From assembly GCA_913061145.1 (NCBI GenBank), contig CAJXUQ010000007.1:99562-163561 (forward strand): a DNA stretch of 64,000 nucleotides, read 5' to 3'. Positions 53,587-62,582 of this stretch are shown one piece after another; positions within the stretch are counted from its first letter, which is position 1, and every line of letters begins with the position of its first letter. The position numbers and the translations under genes are program-made. The notes beneath the pieces are model-generated. The model was not told the DNA's origin and did no database searches. It saw nothing but the letters and a program-made list of their open reading frames with translations. This DNA comes from an uncultured Haliea sp. GTDB lineage: Bacteria > Pseudomonadota > Gammaproteobacteria > Pseudomonadales > Halieaceae.

Positions 53587-54339
53587 ATGTCAGGCACCAA
53601 GACAGCTGAACTGTACCGGATGGTGATGGAGGATCATCTCTGTCCCTATGGCTTAAAATCGAAACATTTATTAGAGACCCAAGGGTTCCAGGTAGAAGAT
53701 CATCACCTTAAAAATCACGAGGAAACCGAAGCTTTTAAGCACAAGCATAATGTTGAAACCACTCCTCAGACCTTTCTGGGAGGTAACCGAATCGGTGGGT
53801 ACGACGACCTACTTGTGTATTTTAGGAAAGAACCAAAAGACAAAAATGAACAAACTTACTGGCCCGTTATTGCTCTGTTTTCTATGACCTTTCTGATGGC
53901 CACGGGTTCGGCTTCGGTTGTTGAAGGGCAATGGCTGTCTTTACGCACTTTCGAGTGGTTCATCGCTTTTTCAATGTGTGGTCTTGCCTATTTGAAAATA
54001 CGTGATGTCGAAAGCTTTTCGACCATGTTTCTTAACTATGATCTTCTTGCCCAAAAATGGGTGCCTTACGGGTACGTGTATCCCTATGGTGAAGGCCTGG
54101 CAGGCTTGCTAATGATAGCCGGAGTATTGCCTTTTGTATCGATACCAATTGCCTTTTTCATAGGGATTGTCGGTGCCGTCTCGGTATTTAAAGCCGTGTA
54201 CATTGACAAAAGAGAGCTCAAGTGCGCCTGTGTAGGTGGCGAGAGTAACGTCCCCTTGGGATTTATATCGCTCACTGAAAACCTCATGATGCTTGGCATG
54301 GCAATATGGATGCTACTCAAGGCAAGTGTTATGGGGTAG
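53587..54339 (+). CDS. Glutaredoxin-like domain fused to MauE-type membrane domain
   Basis: 250 residues, start supported by AAAGGAGG. Residues 1-85 are glutaredoxin-like: LYRMVMEDHLCPYGLKSKHLLETQGFQVED, cis-Pro in VETTPQTFLGG, and RIGGYDDLL. CPYG holds a single active-site Cys. Then four or five TM helices of MauE/DoxX type, with a late Cys pair (LKCACVGGES). Such fusions likely move reducing power into or through the inner membrane. Placed between copRS and copA with the palindrome upstream, it is probably copper-induced. Confidence 0.75.
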   Translation: MSGTKTAELYRMVMEDHLCPYGLKSKHLLETQGFQVEDHHLKNHEETEAFKHKHNVETTPQTFLGGNRIGGYDDLLVYFRKEPKDKNEQTYWPVIALFSMTFLMATGSASVVEGQWLSLRTFEWFIAFSMCGLAYLKIRDVESFSTMFLNYDLLAQKWVPYGYVYPYGEGLAGLLMIAGVLPFVSIPIAFFIGIVGAVSVFKAVYIDKRELKCACVGGESNVPLGFISLTENLMMLGMAIWMLLKASVMG

Positions 54340-54537
54340 CCGCAAGCTTTTTTCATACCCTGCTCCCCAGAGCCATTCATCAACCCTAAATCGGCAACTC
54401 GAATCATCACACCTAGCGACAATTTTGCAGGATTACAAGGTTGTCATCCAGGAGTCATGCGGGTGACAGGCTCGGCTCGCTAGTATGCGGAGTCAGAACG
54501 TGGAACAACCATCACTTATCCCAAAAGAGATTGACTC

Positions 54538-56385
54538 ATGACCCATGGTTTCCCCCGACCCAAACAGCCCTGGCAGCTTAGTCGCCGCCGCTTCGTGCAG
54601 GGCCTGGCAGCCGGTGGCGTGCTGGCCGCCACACCGTCCTGGTTGCAGGCCGCCGCAAAAGGCGCGACCGCGCTGGACTCAGCGCCAGTGCTCAGCGGCC
54701 GTGAAATCGATTTGGTGATTGCCGAAACACCCGTCAACTTCACTGGCGTCACTCGCATGGCGACCACTATCAACGGCTCCATCCCGGCACCGACGCTACG
54801 GTTGCGTGAAGGCGATGACGTCACCATCCGCGTCACTAACCGCTTGCCGGTCGCCACCTCCATTCACTGGCACGGCATACTGCTGCCCTATCAAATGGAT
54901 GGTGTACCGGGAATCAGCTACCCAGGTATTTCACCGGGGGAAACCTTTGTTTACCGCTTTACGCTACGGCAGAGCGGCACCTACTGGTACCACAGCCACT
55001 CCGGCTTTCAAGAAATGACGGGCATGTACGGCGCCCTGATCATTGAACCACGGGCAGGCGAAAGACACCGCGCCGATCAGGATTACGTGGTACAGCTTTC
55101 CGACTGGACCGACGAAGACCCGATGCGCGCCTTCAGCAAGCTGAAAGTGCAAAGCGATGTCTATAACTTCAATCAGCCCACCTTTTTCGATTTCACAGCC
55201 GATGTCTCCAAGCTGGGCTTGCAGGCGGCACTGGAAAAACGCCAGATGTGGAACCAGATGCGGATGAACCCGACCGATCTGGCGGACCTGTCGGCGGCCA
55301 CCCTCACCTTCCTGATGAATGGCACCACCCCGGCGGGCAATTGGAGCGGCTTGTTCCAGCGCGGTGATCGCGTACGGCTGCGGTTTATCAATGCCGCCAG
55401 CAACAGCTTTTATGATGTTCGCATTCCCGGTTTGAAGTTAACGGTGATCCAGGCCGATGGCCAGGATGTCGAGCCGGTCACTGTGGATGAATTCCGCTTT
55501 GGCCCCGGCGAAACCTACGATGTCATGGTCGAGCCCCAGGACGACGCTTATACGATCTTCGCCCAGAGCATGGAACGCAGCGGCTATGCCCGCGGCACTC
55601 TGGCCGTGCAACAGGGCTTGATCGCACCGGTGCCAGAGCCCGATCCCCCCGAGTGGTTAACCATGAAGGATATGATGGGAGCAATGGGTGGTGGCGCCAT
55701 GGGCCACGACATGATGAAAATGGACTCCATGGGCCAAACCAAGATGGATCATTCCCAAATGTCCGGCGGTATGGCCATGGACCACAGTATGCACGGCATG
55801 CAGCAGGGTTCTGAGAACCCGCTTGCCAAACCTTCATCTACCATACGCCACGCCCGAACCGAATACGGGGCTTCGGTTGACCAACGGGTGGATACGCCAA
55901 GTACCAATCTCGACGACCCCGGTATTGGCCTGCGTAACTTAAGCCAGCGTGGGCTGCGCCCACAGGGCCACCGCGTGCTGACGCTGGCCGACCTGAAATC
56001 CATCGATGGTGTGCTGGATGACCGCCGCCCGCCCGCAAGAGAGCTGGAACTACACCTTACCGGCAATATGGAACGCTATAGCTGGTCCTTCGACGGGCTT
56101 GAATTCGGCAAAAGCACACCAGTCTCCTTGCGTCATAACGAACGCGTTAGAATCATTTTGCAAAATGACACCATGATGACCCACCCCATGCACTTACATG
56201 GTATGTGGAGCGAACTGGAAACTGACCAGGGTGAATTGCGAGTGCGCCGCCATACCATTCCCGTGCAACCAGCGCAGCGCATCAGCTACCTGACCACACC
56301 CCATGATCTGGGCCGCTGGGCCTGGCATTGTCATTTGCTGTTCCATATGGATGCGGGCATGTTCCGCGAGGTGGTGGTGTCATGA
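54538..56385 (+). CDS. copA: Copper-resistance multicopper oxidase CopA
   Basis: 615 residues. Tat signal (SRRRFVQGLAAGGVLAATPSWLQA). Cupredoxin domains with the four copper-ligand motifs SIHWHGILL, YWYHSHSGFQ, HPMHLHGMWSE and WHCHLLFHMDAGMFREV. A Met/His-rich insert near residues 380-425 (MMGAMGGGAMGHDMMKMDSM and following) may bind extra Cu(I). Oxidises and sequesters periplasmic copper. Four-base ATGA overlap with copB. Not to be confused with the P-type ATPase of the same name. Confidence 0.96.
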   Translation: MTHGFPRPKQPWQLSRRRFVQGLAAGGVLAATPSWLQAAAKGATALDSAPVLSGREIDLVIAETPVNFTGVTRMATTINGSIPAPTLRLREGDDVTIRVTNRLPVATSIHWHGILLPYQMDGVPGISYPGISPGETFVYRFTLRQSGTYWYHSHSGFQEMTGMYGALIIEPRAGERHRADQDYVVQLSDWTDEDPMRAFSKLKVQSDVYNFNQPTFFDFTADVSKLGLQAALEKRQMWNQMRMNPTDLADLSAATLTFLMNGTTPAGNWSGLFQRGDRVRLRFINAASNSFYDVRIPGLKLTVIQADGQDVEPVTVDEFRFGPGETYDVMVEPQDDAYTIFAQSMERSGYARGTLAVQQGLIAPVPEPDPPEWLTMKDMMGAMGGGAMGHDMMKMDSMGQTKMDHSQMSGGMAMDHSMHGMQQGSENPLAKPSSTIRHARTEYGASVDQRVDTPSTNLDDPGIGLRNLSQRGLRPQGHRVLTLADLKSIDGVLDDRRPPARELELHLTGNMERYSWSFDGLEFGKSTPVSLRHNERVRIILQNDTMMTHPMHLHGMWSELETDQGELRVRRHTIPVQPAQRISYLTTPHDLGRWAWHCHLLFHMDAGMFREVVVS

Positions 56386-57227
56386 GACTTAATACGGTGA
56401 AATATCTCACAACACTGGTTGTTATTGTCGGTGCCCTTCAAGTAAATACGGCCCTGGCGCAAATGGATCACGGCGATATGCAAATGCAGGGTGGTAGTGC
56501 GCCAGCCGATGCCCGCGATCCCCACGCTTATTCCGACGGTTACACCTTGACCGAAGGCCCCTATGCACAGCCGGGGCCACGGCAACTGAAACTGGCGGAC
56601 GAGCACGCCTTCTGGTCCGTTCTGGGCGATCGCCTGGAGTATCAGGAAGACAGCGATAGCACGGTTTACGATATACAGGCCTGGTATGGCACCACCTACA
56701 ACCGCTTTGTCATCAAAGCGGAGGGTGATATCGCAGACGGCACGCTGGAAGAAAGTTCTACCGAGCTGTTGTGGGGCCATGCGCTCAACGCCTATTTCGA
56801 CACCCAATTCGGCGTTCGACTTGACCTATATGACGAAGGTAAGGATCGCCAGTGGCTGGCAATTGGTATGCAAGGCCTGGCGCCCTACTGGTTTGAGCTG
56901 GATGTGACTGCCTATGTTGGCGACGACGGTCGGACCGCACTCTCTGCCGAGGCCGAGTACGAGTTGCTGCTGACACAGCGGCTCATTTTACAGCCCCGCG
57001 CGGAACTGAATCTGTATGGCAAGGATGATCTTGATAATAGATTGGGGTCGGGCCTCTCGGATCTCGCCTTGGGCTTGCGCCTGCGTTACGAATTCAGCCG
57101 TCAATTTTCTCCCTACATCGGTGTGGAATGGACAGACACCTATGGCGACACAGCCGATTACCGCCGCGCGGCAGGCCAAGATACGTCAGGCACCCAATTC
57201 GTCGCGGGACTGCGATTCTGGTTTTAA
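56382..57227 (+). CDS. copB: Outer-membrane copper-resistance protein CopB
   Basis: 281 residues from the ATG at 56382: signal peptide ending NTALA, a short Met/His segment (QMDHGDMQMQGG), then a beta-rich barrel domain of CopB type (YDIQAWYGTTYNRFVIKAEGD; ELLWGHALNAYFDTQFGVRLD; YRRAAGQDTSGTQFVAGLRFWF, ending in the aromatic C-terminus of outer-membrane barrels). Partner of CopA in periplasmic copper handling. Confidence 0.94.
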   Translation: MRLNTVKYLTTLVVIVGALQVNTALAQMDHGDMQMQGGSAPADARDPHAYSDGYTLTEGPYAQPGPRQLKLADEHAFWSVLGDRLEYQEDSDSTVYDIQAWYGTTYNRFVIKAEGDIADGTLEESSTELLWGHALNAYFDTQFGVRLDLYDEGKDRQWLAIGMQGLAPYWFELDVTAYVGDDGRTALSAEAEYELLLTQRLILQPRAELNLYGKDDLDNRLGSGLSDLALGLRLRYEFSRQFSPYIGVEWTDTYGDTADYRRAAGQDTSGTQFVAGLRFWF

Positions 57228-57279
57228 CAATCACCAAGTTGATATAGAAACTTTTTAAACACCTATGAGGAACACCTTT

Positions 57280-57576
57280 ATGAATATGAAAACACTAGCC
57301 ACTATCATCGTGTTCTCCACACTGGGCATCGCTTTCTCAGCACAGGCCCATGAACCTAAAGAACATATGAAAGACGCTGAAAAACCGGATTGCACCGCCA
57401 TGAAAAATATGGATCACAGCAAGATGGACATGAATGATCCGGTGATGCAGGCCATGATGCAGCAGTGTATGAAAGACATGCACCAAGATAATCAAGCTTC
57501 AGAAAACGCAAACCAAGAAGACGGCGTACAGAAAGAACACACCGCGAATGATGAATCGATTGAACACAAACACTGA
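57280..57576 (+). CDS. Small exported Met/His-rich protein
   Basis: 98 residues from the ATG at 57280 (GAGGA upstream). Signal peptide MNMKTLATIIVFSTLGIAFSAQA, then a helical Met/His/Asp-rich chain (CTAMKNMDHSKMDMNDPVMQAMMQQCMKDMHQD) and an acidic tail ending HKH. Composition fits periplasmic Cu(I) binding; no named family is certain. A similar Met-rich protein is encoded at 61453-61896. Confidence 0.7.
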   Translation: MNMKTLATIIVFSTLGIAFSAQAHEPKEHMKDAEKPDCTAMKNMDHSKMDMNDPVMQAMMQQCMKDMHQDNQASENANQEDGVQKEHTANDESIEHKH

Positions 57577-57635
57577 CGACCCACGGTCTATCATTTCGAG
57601 CGATATTGCTAAGATTCAAACCGGATGGAGATGTC

Positions 57636-58223
57636 ATGGCCGCTTTCAAATTTCTAACCTGTGGTAAATGTCTGCTTATCGCAGCAGCGATATCGATCAT
57701 TGGCGGTCTGGCGTTTTTGTATTCCGGACTCTATCCAATAGGCGCCGACGTTCCCCACAATCGGCTGACCTACTGGCTGCTGGAAACCTTGCGTGAACGT
57801 TCCGTCGCACGCGCCGCCAGTGACATTAAGGTTCCTAGCGACCTAAACGCACCGGAGCGGTTACTGGCAGGTGGCGCCGACTACAATGATATGTGTGCAG
57901 GGTGCCATTTGAAGCCGGGTAAAACCGAAAGTGATTTCACCCTGGGGTTATATCCCACACCACCCAACCTAACTCTAGCGGGTGATGAACATGGACACGA
58001 TCATACCGGTAACACCGAAAATGACGACGAGGCCAGTAAACGACAATTCTGGATTGTTAAACATGGCATCAAGGCCTCGGGCATGCCCGCCTGGGGACCG
58101 GGGCATGACGATGAACGTATCTGGAACATGGTGGCGTTCCTGAAGCGGTTGCCGGAACTGTCTCCCGACCAATACCAGATACTCACCGCACGTGGGCAAG
58201 ACTCGGAAGGGCATGGTCACTGA
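57636..58223 (+). CDS. Membrane-anchored c-type cytochrome
   Basis: 195 residues. N-terminal TM anchor (CLLIAAAISIIGGLAFLYSGL), then a class I cytochrome domain with haem motif MCAGCHLKPG and probable axial Met in ASGMPAWGPGHDD (the pattern of cytochromes in copper clusters). His-rich patch HGHDHTG and C-terminal GHGH. Downstream of copAB; may accept electrons from the multicopper oxidase (inference). Converges on the DUF5676 gene. Confidence 0.85.
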   Translation: MAAFKFLTCGKCLLIAAAISIIGGLAFLYSGLYPIGADVPHNRLTYWLLETLRERSVARAASDIKVPSDLNAPERLLAGGADYNDMCAGCHLKPGKTESDFTLGLYPTPPNLTLAGDEHGHDHTGNTENDDEASKRQFWIVKHGIKASGMPAWGPGHDDERIWNMVAFLKRLPELSPDQYQILTARGQDSEGHGH

Positions 58224-58247
58224 TATGGCACCTCATAATCCATCGGC

Positions 58248-58502
58248 TTACTGCAAGCGGTTGTAAATAGCCGCCAGCAACCACCCGGCGATACCCGCTG
58301 ACACTGACCAAGCCACCAGTCCCACAACAACGCCAGTGAATGTCAAATGCCAACCCATCTCATTCAGTTGCATATGCACCATTTCCCCAGACATGGATAA
58401 CATCATGGCGGGCATTAACATCACCAACAGGCTGCAAGCCAGCCACAGTATCGCCGCGGTAATCGCGCTGGCTATCCCGAATTTGAACGCATTAAGTGTC
58501 AT
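58248..58502 (-). CDS. DUF5676-like membrane protein
   Basis: 84 residues with two TM helices (AITAAILWLACSLLVMLMPAMML; FTGVVVGLVAWSVSAGIAGWLLAAIY) separated by a Met-rich loop (MSGEMVHMQLNEMGWHLT). Fits DUF5676, small proteins common in metal-resistance clusters; function unknown. Last gene of the long minus-strand copper-linked run. Confidence 0.7.
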   Translation of the reverse strand: MTLNAFKFGIASAITAAILWLACSLLVMLMPAMMLSMSGEMVHMQLNEMGWHLTFTGVVVGLVAWSVSAGIAGWLLAAIYNRLQ

Positions 58503-58549
58503 GACTATTCCTCCGTTTATGGTGGTGTATCTGTAATAAATTAGTGTCT

Positions 58550-59008
58550 CTACATATCCCCGAACCGGTTGGCAGACTGCACCATACGCATCATTTCGTG
58601 TTCCTCCAGCGACCGGAGTGATTCCATCAACTCCTTGGCAGAGGGGATATCCGCCCTTGAGGCGAGATAGCGATACAGCTCAATCACCTGCTGATGCTGA
58701 TCGACAATCACCTCCATGATTTGCGCGGCATCAAGCTCGGCAAAAGGCGCGTCGCAATGTGCATGTCGGACGATAGGATGCTTTGCCACATATTCCATAC
58801 ACCAGGTGTTCAGCGCATGTTCATCGCCCGAGGTTTCGAAGCCATTGACAACTTTTGTGAGACTTTTTTCGTGATCGGACAGGTAAGCAAGAATCATCCG
58901 GGCCCGTTCATCCGTATTCTTGTCTGCGCAATGGGATAAGCACTGACTGAGATGTTGGTGAAATTCCCGGGTCCAGTGCAGCACATCTTTTAAGGTTTCA
59001 ATTTGCAT
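58550..59008 (-). CDS. Helical protein of unknown function, hemerythrin/ferritin-like fold suspected
   Basis: 152 residues, almost entirely helical and rich in His/Glu (REFHQHLSQCLSHCADK; YLSDHEKSL; AKHPIVRHAHCD; VIVDQHQQVIELYRYLA; SLEEHEMMRMVQ). Four helices with spaced His/Glu suggest a metal-binding four-helix bundle, but I cannot assign a family. No signal peptide. Encoded in the copper-linked minus-strand run. Confidence 0.6.
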   Translation of the reverse strand: MQIETLKDVLHWTREFHQHLSQCLSHCADKNTDERARMILAYLSDHEKSLTKVVNGFETSGDEHALNTWCMEYVAKHPIVRHAHCDAPFAELDAAQIMEVIVDQHQQVIELYRYLASRADIPSAKELMESLRSLEEHEMMRMVQSANRFGDM

Positions 59009-59040
59009 AATTTTTTCTCAGTTGTGGATTGACTCATCGA

Positions 59041-59142
59041 TTAGAGTCTCAAAAAGTCACGATAGCTGCGCATACACACCACCAGTTCCTGGTGGGTGTC
59101 GATGCCCATATAGATCGCTTTAAGTGTGCTAACTTGATCCAT
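59041..59142 (-). CDS. Possible small protein (33 residues)
   Basis: ATG at 59142 with GGAG seven bases upstream, reading MDQVSTLKAIYMGIDTHQEL and a basic/aromatic tail (RSYRDFLRL) to a TAA at 59043. It lies in line with the genes on both sides (32 and 74 bases away). Coding status rests only on the ribosome site and position. Confidence 0.3.
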   Translation of the reverse strand: MDQVSTLKAIYMGIDTHQELVVCMRSYRDFLRL

Positions 59143-59216
59143 TACCATTCTCCAAAAAACAAAAGTTAACCACTAGAGTCCCGTTCTGTGCCTGGCAGGC
59201 TTCCTCCACATGATTT

Positions 59217-60569
59217 TTAATGATGATGTTCATGCGCCTGACTTTGGGACACAGCTTGCTTTCGTTTTTCAGATCCAAGGAATAGTTGCTCGCCGGCAGC
59301 GATTAGGATCATTGTGACAACGGCCACACCCAGCACGAATGGATCTGAATTCACCTTTACCCAGACAAACCCGCTTAGTGCGAGCAAATCCAATATAATT
59401 GCGGTAACGGGAACCCAGCTCTTCGCTTTAACATCGTCCAACAAGTAACGCAGAACACCCCAATGAATGGCGATATCCATCACCAGATAGAAAACGATGC
59501 CAAGTGCTGCTATACGGGAAAGATCAAAGAACGCAGTGAGCGCAAGACCGAGCACGGCGGTGTATACCAGTGTATGTTTCTGAATGCTGCCCGGCATGCC
59601 GAAGTGTCTGTGGGGTACCAACTTCATTTCTGTTAGCATCGCCAGCATTCTGGAGACTGCAAAAATACTGGCAAGAATCCCTCCCGCAGTCGCCAGCATG
59701 GCAATCGCAACGGTGAACCACACGCCGTACTCACCGAGTGCGGGTCGAGCGGCTGCAGCCAGGGAATAATCACGGGTTTCAATAATCTCCCTGAGTGATA
59801 GGTTACTGGCCACCGAAAAACCAACCAATGTATAGATAACGACACAGGCAGCAATCGAAATAACAATCGCGCGACCAACATTGCGGTGTGGATTGATCAC
59901 CTCGGAACCGCTATTGGTAATGGTGGTAAAGCCTTTGAATGCCAGAATCCCCAGCGCTGTGGCACCGAGGAAATTACTGGCTGAACCAGTCTCGCTTACA
60001 TGGTCAAAGTCCACTGCCAGGCTATCCGCTAACCAGATACCTACGAGGCCAAAAATCAGGATGCCACCAATTTTCAGTAGACCGATAAATCCTGCAACCC
60101 CTTGAATCAGCCGATTACCCAACAGGTTCACAATGAACGCCGCCAGAATTAGGGAGACGCCGAGTATAGGCGTCATTTGTCCTGATGGGTCACCGCCAAA
60201 TAATTGCATGGTGTAAGAACCGAACGTACGCGCAAGAAAACTCTGCGCGATGACCATCGAAAAATACATTAGTAGTGCGTTAAACGCAGTGGGCAACCGG
60301 TCGCCATAAGCCTTATGCAGATACATGCCAATCCCCCCTGCCGATGGGTAGGCATTGGATATTTTGATGTAAGAGTAAGCGCTAAAACCAACGATGATTG
60401 CGGCCGCGAGAAATGCCAGTGGAAATAATGCACCAGTCATCTCTGCCATTTGCCCGGTTAGCGCAAATATTCCTGCGCCGATCATCACCCCAGTGCCGAG
60501 CATCACCGTACCCGAAAGAGTGAGGCTACCTTCGTCGTAATGTGTCGAACGGTCGTCTTTTTTCTGCAT
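59217..60569 (-). CDS. APC-family amino acid permease-like transporter
   Basis: 450 residues, 12 TM helices. The N-terminal APC signature is GTGVMIGAGIFALTGQMAEMTG; SAYSYIKISNAYPSAGGIGMYL and GFTTITNSGSEVINPHRNV (TM6 unwound region) are typical. Ends with a His-rich tail (SQAHEHHH). GAAGGAG precedes the ATG. Substrate unknown; the metal context and His tail make transport of a metal-complexing amino acid possible, but this is speculation. Confidence 0.8.
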   Translation of the reverse strand: MQKKDDRSTHYDEGSLTLSGTVMLGTGVMIGAGIFALTGQMAEMTGALFPLAFLAAAIIVGFSAYSYIKISNAYPSAGGIGMYLHKAYGDRLPTAFNALLMYFSMVIAQSFLARTFGSYTMQLFGGDPSGQMTPILGVSLILAAFIVNLLGNRLIQGVAGFIGLLKIGGILIFGLVGIWLADSLAVDFDHVSETGSASNFLGATALGILAFKGFTTITNSGSEVINPHRNVGRAIVISIAACVVIYTLVGFSVASNLSLREIIETRDYSLAAAARPALGEYGVWFTVAIAMLATAGGILASIFAVSRMLAMLTEMKLVPHRHFGMPGSIQKHTLVYTAVLGLALTAFFDLSRIAALGIVFYLVMDIAIHWGVLRYLLDDVKAKSWVPVTAIILDLLALSGFVWVKVNSDPFVLGVAVVTMILIAAGEQLFLGSEKRKQAVSQSQAHEHHH

Positions 60570-60682
60570 TCAGGACTCCTTCAAATAATAGTTAGGCCCC
60601 TTTCTGGGTATTCGCTGAAAGGTATGCAGGATGCTTAAAACTGCATTCCTCTATTTATCGACATTAATCATGCAGGTATACA

Positions 60683-61051
60683 CTAGCGCTTACGGCTAGC
60701 GTCCTGGGGTGTTTGATGACAGCTCCAAGGTTCGTGGCTGGCGTTGTCTTTAACATTCTCATCGATAAATTTGTAATAGCCTTCTTTAAAGTGCGTCAAC
60801 CAATCATGGCTTACTTCGACGTTATGCTTTTTTAGCACATCTTCGATACCATCCAGACAAATTCTGGATGCGTCATAAGCAAGATTCAGCACATGTCTTT
60901 TTTCGTCAAAGCTGATTCCATCAAGACCATAGAGCTGATCGACTTCGGCAATAGCCGCTTCCAAATTGGTCTGATCGACAGGCTCCACTCTCAAATGGCG
61001 CACTACCAGATTTACTTCCGATACGCCCAATCGATGCTCTGCATTAGTCAT
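60683..61051 (-). CDS. HMA-like protein, copy A of a tandem pair
   Basis: 122 residues. Residues ~10-80 predict a ferredoxin-like beta-alpha-beta fold (VNLVVRHLRVEPVD ... GISFDEKRHVLNLAYDASRICLDGIEDVLKKHNVEV) like HMA domains but without CxxC. The C-terminal part (DWLTHFKEGYYKFIDENVKDNASHEPWSCHQ) shares DEN(I/V)KDNA-HE and a terminal Cys with copy B next door. Cytoplasmic, no signal peptide. I know no function. Confidence 0.7.
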   Translation of the reverse strand: MTNAEHRLGVSEVNLVVRHLRVEPVDQTNLEAAIAEVDQLYGLDGISFDEKRHVLNLAYDASRICLDGIEDVLKKHNVEVSHDWLTHFKEGYYKFIDENVKDNASHEPWSCHQTPQDASRKR

Positions 61052-61063
61052 TTTCCTTTTCCT

Positions 61064-61411
61064 CTAATGGGGCGGGATCTTGTTGCAACAGTGTGCTTCA
61101 TGCCTGGCGTTATCCTTAATATTTTCGTCAATCTGTCGCTGCCAACCGACCCTTGTGCGGCTCCACCAGTTATCTTTGATTGCCGCGCCATGCTTTTCGA
61201 CAATGGCGATCATTTCATCGATATTGTGGTGAGAGGCATCGTAGGCAATCTTCAGCGATTGCTTGCGCTCGTTCAGCCAAACACCGTCTACACAAGGAAG
61301 CTCATCCAGCTCCTCTGCAATGATTTGCGCGTTGCTTTCATTCACTCCACGTAAACTTAAGCTGTGTTTGGCTAGAAAACCTGGATTGATACCTGACCGA
61401 TGCTCACTCAT
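61064..61411 (-). CDS. HMA-like protein, copy B of a tandem pair
   Basis: 115 residues, paralogue of the following gene 12 bases downstream: LSLRGVNESNAQIIAEELDE, KQSLKIAYDASHHNIDEMIAIVEKHGAAI and WQRQIDENIKDNARHEAHCC. It also lacks CxxC in the HMA-like part but ends with a vicinal Cys pair (HCCNK), a possible metal site. Both genes are in the copper-linked operon. Confidence 0.7.
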   Translation of the reverse strand: MSEHRSGINPGFLAKHSLSLRGVNESNAQIIAEELDELPCVDGVWLNERKQSLKIAYDASHHNIDEMIAIVEKHGAAIKDNWWSRTRVGWQRQIDENIKDNARHEAHCCNKIPPH

Positions 61412-61452
61412 AGTGTTTTCCTTCCAACCGACAGATTGAATAAGCGATCCAT

Positions 61453-61896
61453 CTACTTTTTGTGTTTGTGGACAGGTGATTTTTGGGATTCAGACTCATG
61501 ATCCATCATTTGCCCCATCATCATCTGCATCATGCCCATTCGTTCTTCCATCACATCCATGCGCTTCATCATATCCATGTCGTCCATTTTTGATGACTCA
61601 CCTTTGGTCATGCCCATTGCCATACCATCACCCATTAGCCGCATGCCTTCCTGCATGACTCGCATATGTTCCTGCATCAGTTTCTGGCGTTTTTCCGAAT
61701 CGGTTTCGGCTTTGATTTTCGCCATCATGTCGTGCATTTTTTGCATGTGCTCATGCATTGCCATCATTTGCTCATGGCCCATCATCATTCCGCCCATTGG
61801 CTGATCTTTACTGTCGCCATGTTCGTGCACTTTTTCCGCGAACGCCGACGAAGAAATCGCGGCGGCTATTACCAAGGTGGAGATTAGTTTTTTCAT
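61453..61896 (-). CDS. Exported Met/His-rich protein
   Basis: 147 residues from the ATG at 61896: signal peptide MKKLISTLVIAAAISSSAFA, then a single long helical Met/His/Glu chain (GGMMMGHEQMMAMHEHMQKM; MKRMDVMEERMGMMQMMMGQ) ending PVHKHKK. Met-x-x-Met spacing suits Cu(I) in the periplasm; resembles CopB/CusF-associated Met-rich proteins only in composition. Confidence 0.75.
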   Translation of the reverse strand: MKKLISTLVIAAAISSSAFAEKVHEHGDSKDQPMGGMMMGHEQMMAMHEHMQKMHDMMAKIKAETDSEKRQKLMQEHMRVMQEGMRLMGDGMAMGMTKGESSKMDDMDMMKRMDVMEERMGMMQMMMGQMMDHESESQKSPVHKHKK

Positions 61897-61906
61897 CGGT
61901 TTATCC

Positions 61907-62557
61907 TCAGACAGTTTCAGTTTCATTGATTTTAAATTTCGGAATCCACGCTGGCGTAGATTCCATATAATGGCGATAAACTTCGCCAAATTCTTCCAGC
62001 GCCATCCGCTCCTCACGCTTTGCGAGTCGCACGTAAACCATTACCAGTATCGGAAACATCACCAGCGTTGGAATGGTCGGCCACTGCAACAGGAAGCCGA
62101 ACATAATCAGGATAAAAGCAACATACTGCGGATGGCGACAACGAGCGTACCAGCCGGTAGTGGCCAGCGACCGGGTCTGCTGTGCCTTGTGCAGTACATT
62201 CCACGCTGAGGCAAGCAGGAAGAAACCCAAAATGATCAGGACATTGCTGGCGATATGCAGCGGATCAAAATGAGGGTTACCTTCAAAACCGAAAAGGGTA
62301 TGCAAAAGATGGCCGTTCTCGTGGGACAAGAAATCAATACCTGGATATTTTTCCGCCAGCCAGCCGGAGAGGAAATAAATGGTTAAGGGAAAGCCATACA
62401 TCTCGGTAAACAGTGCAATAATAAACGCCGAGAAAGCACCAAAGCTTCGCCAGTCAGTTTTGGTTTTCGGTTTGGTAAAACTGAAGGCAAAGAAAATAAA
62501 TATTGCTGAATTGAGTATCACCAGCGTCCAGAGGCCGTAAGCGGATTCACCGTGCAT
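61907..62557 (-). CDS. Isoprenylcysteine carboxyl methyltransferase-family membrane protein
   Basis: 216 residues, five or six TM helices. The ICMT/phospholipid-methyltransferase C-terminal motif is clear: TTGWYARCRHPQYVAFILIM, then KREERMALEEFGEVYRHYMESTPAWIP. AGGAGATG precedes the ATG. Family members methylate prenyl-Cys, lipids or unknown targets; the bacterial metal-cluster members are uncharacterised. Confidence 0.8.
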   Translation of the reverse strand: MHGESAYGLWTLVILNSAIFIFFAFSFTKPKTKTDWRSFGAFSAFIIALFTEMYGFPLTIYFLSGWLAEKYPGIDFLSHENGHLLHTLFGFEGNPHFDPLHIASNVLIILGFFLLASAWNVLHKAQQTRSLATTGWYARCRHPQYVAFILIMFGFLLQWPTIPTLVMFPILVMVYVRLAKREERMALEEFGEVYRHYMESTPAWIPKFKINETETV

Positions 62558-62582
62558 ACTTCATCTCCTGTTATGTATTGGG

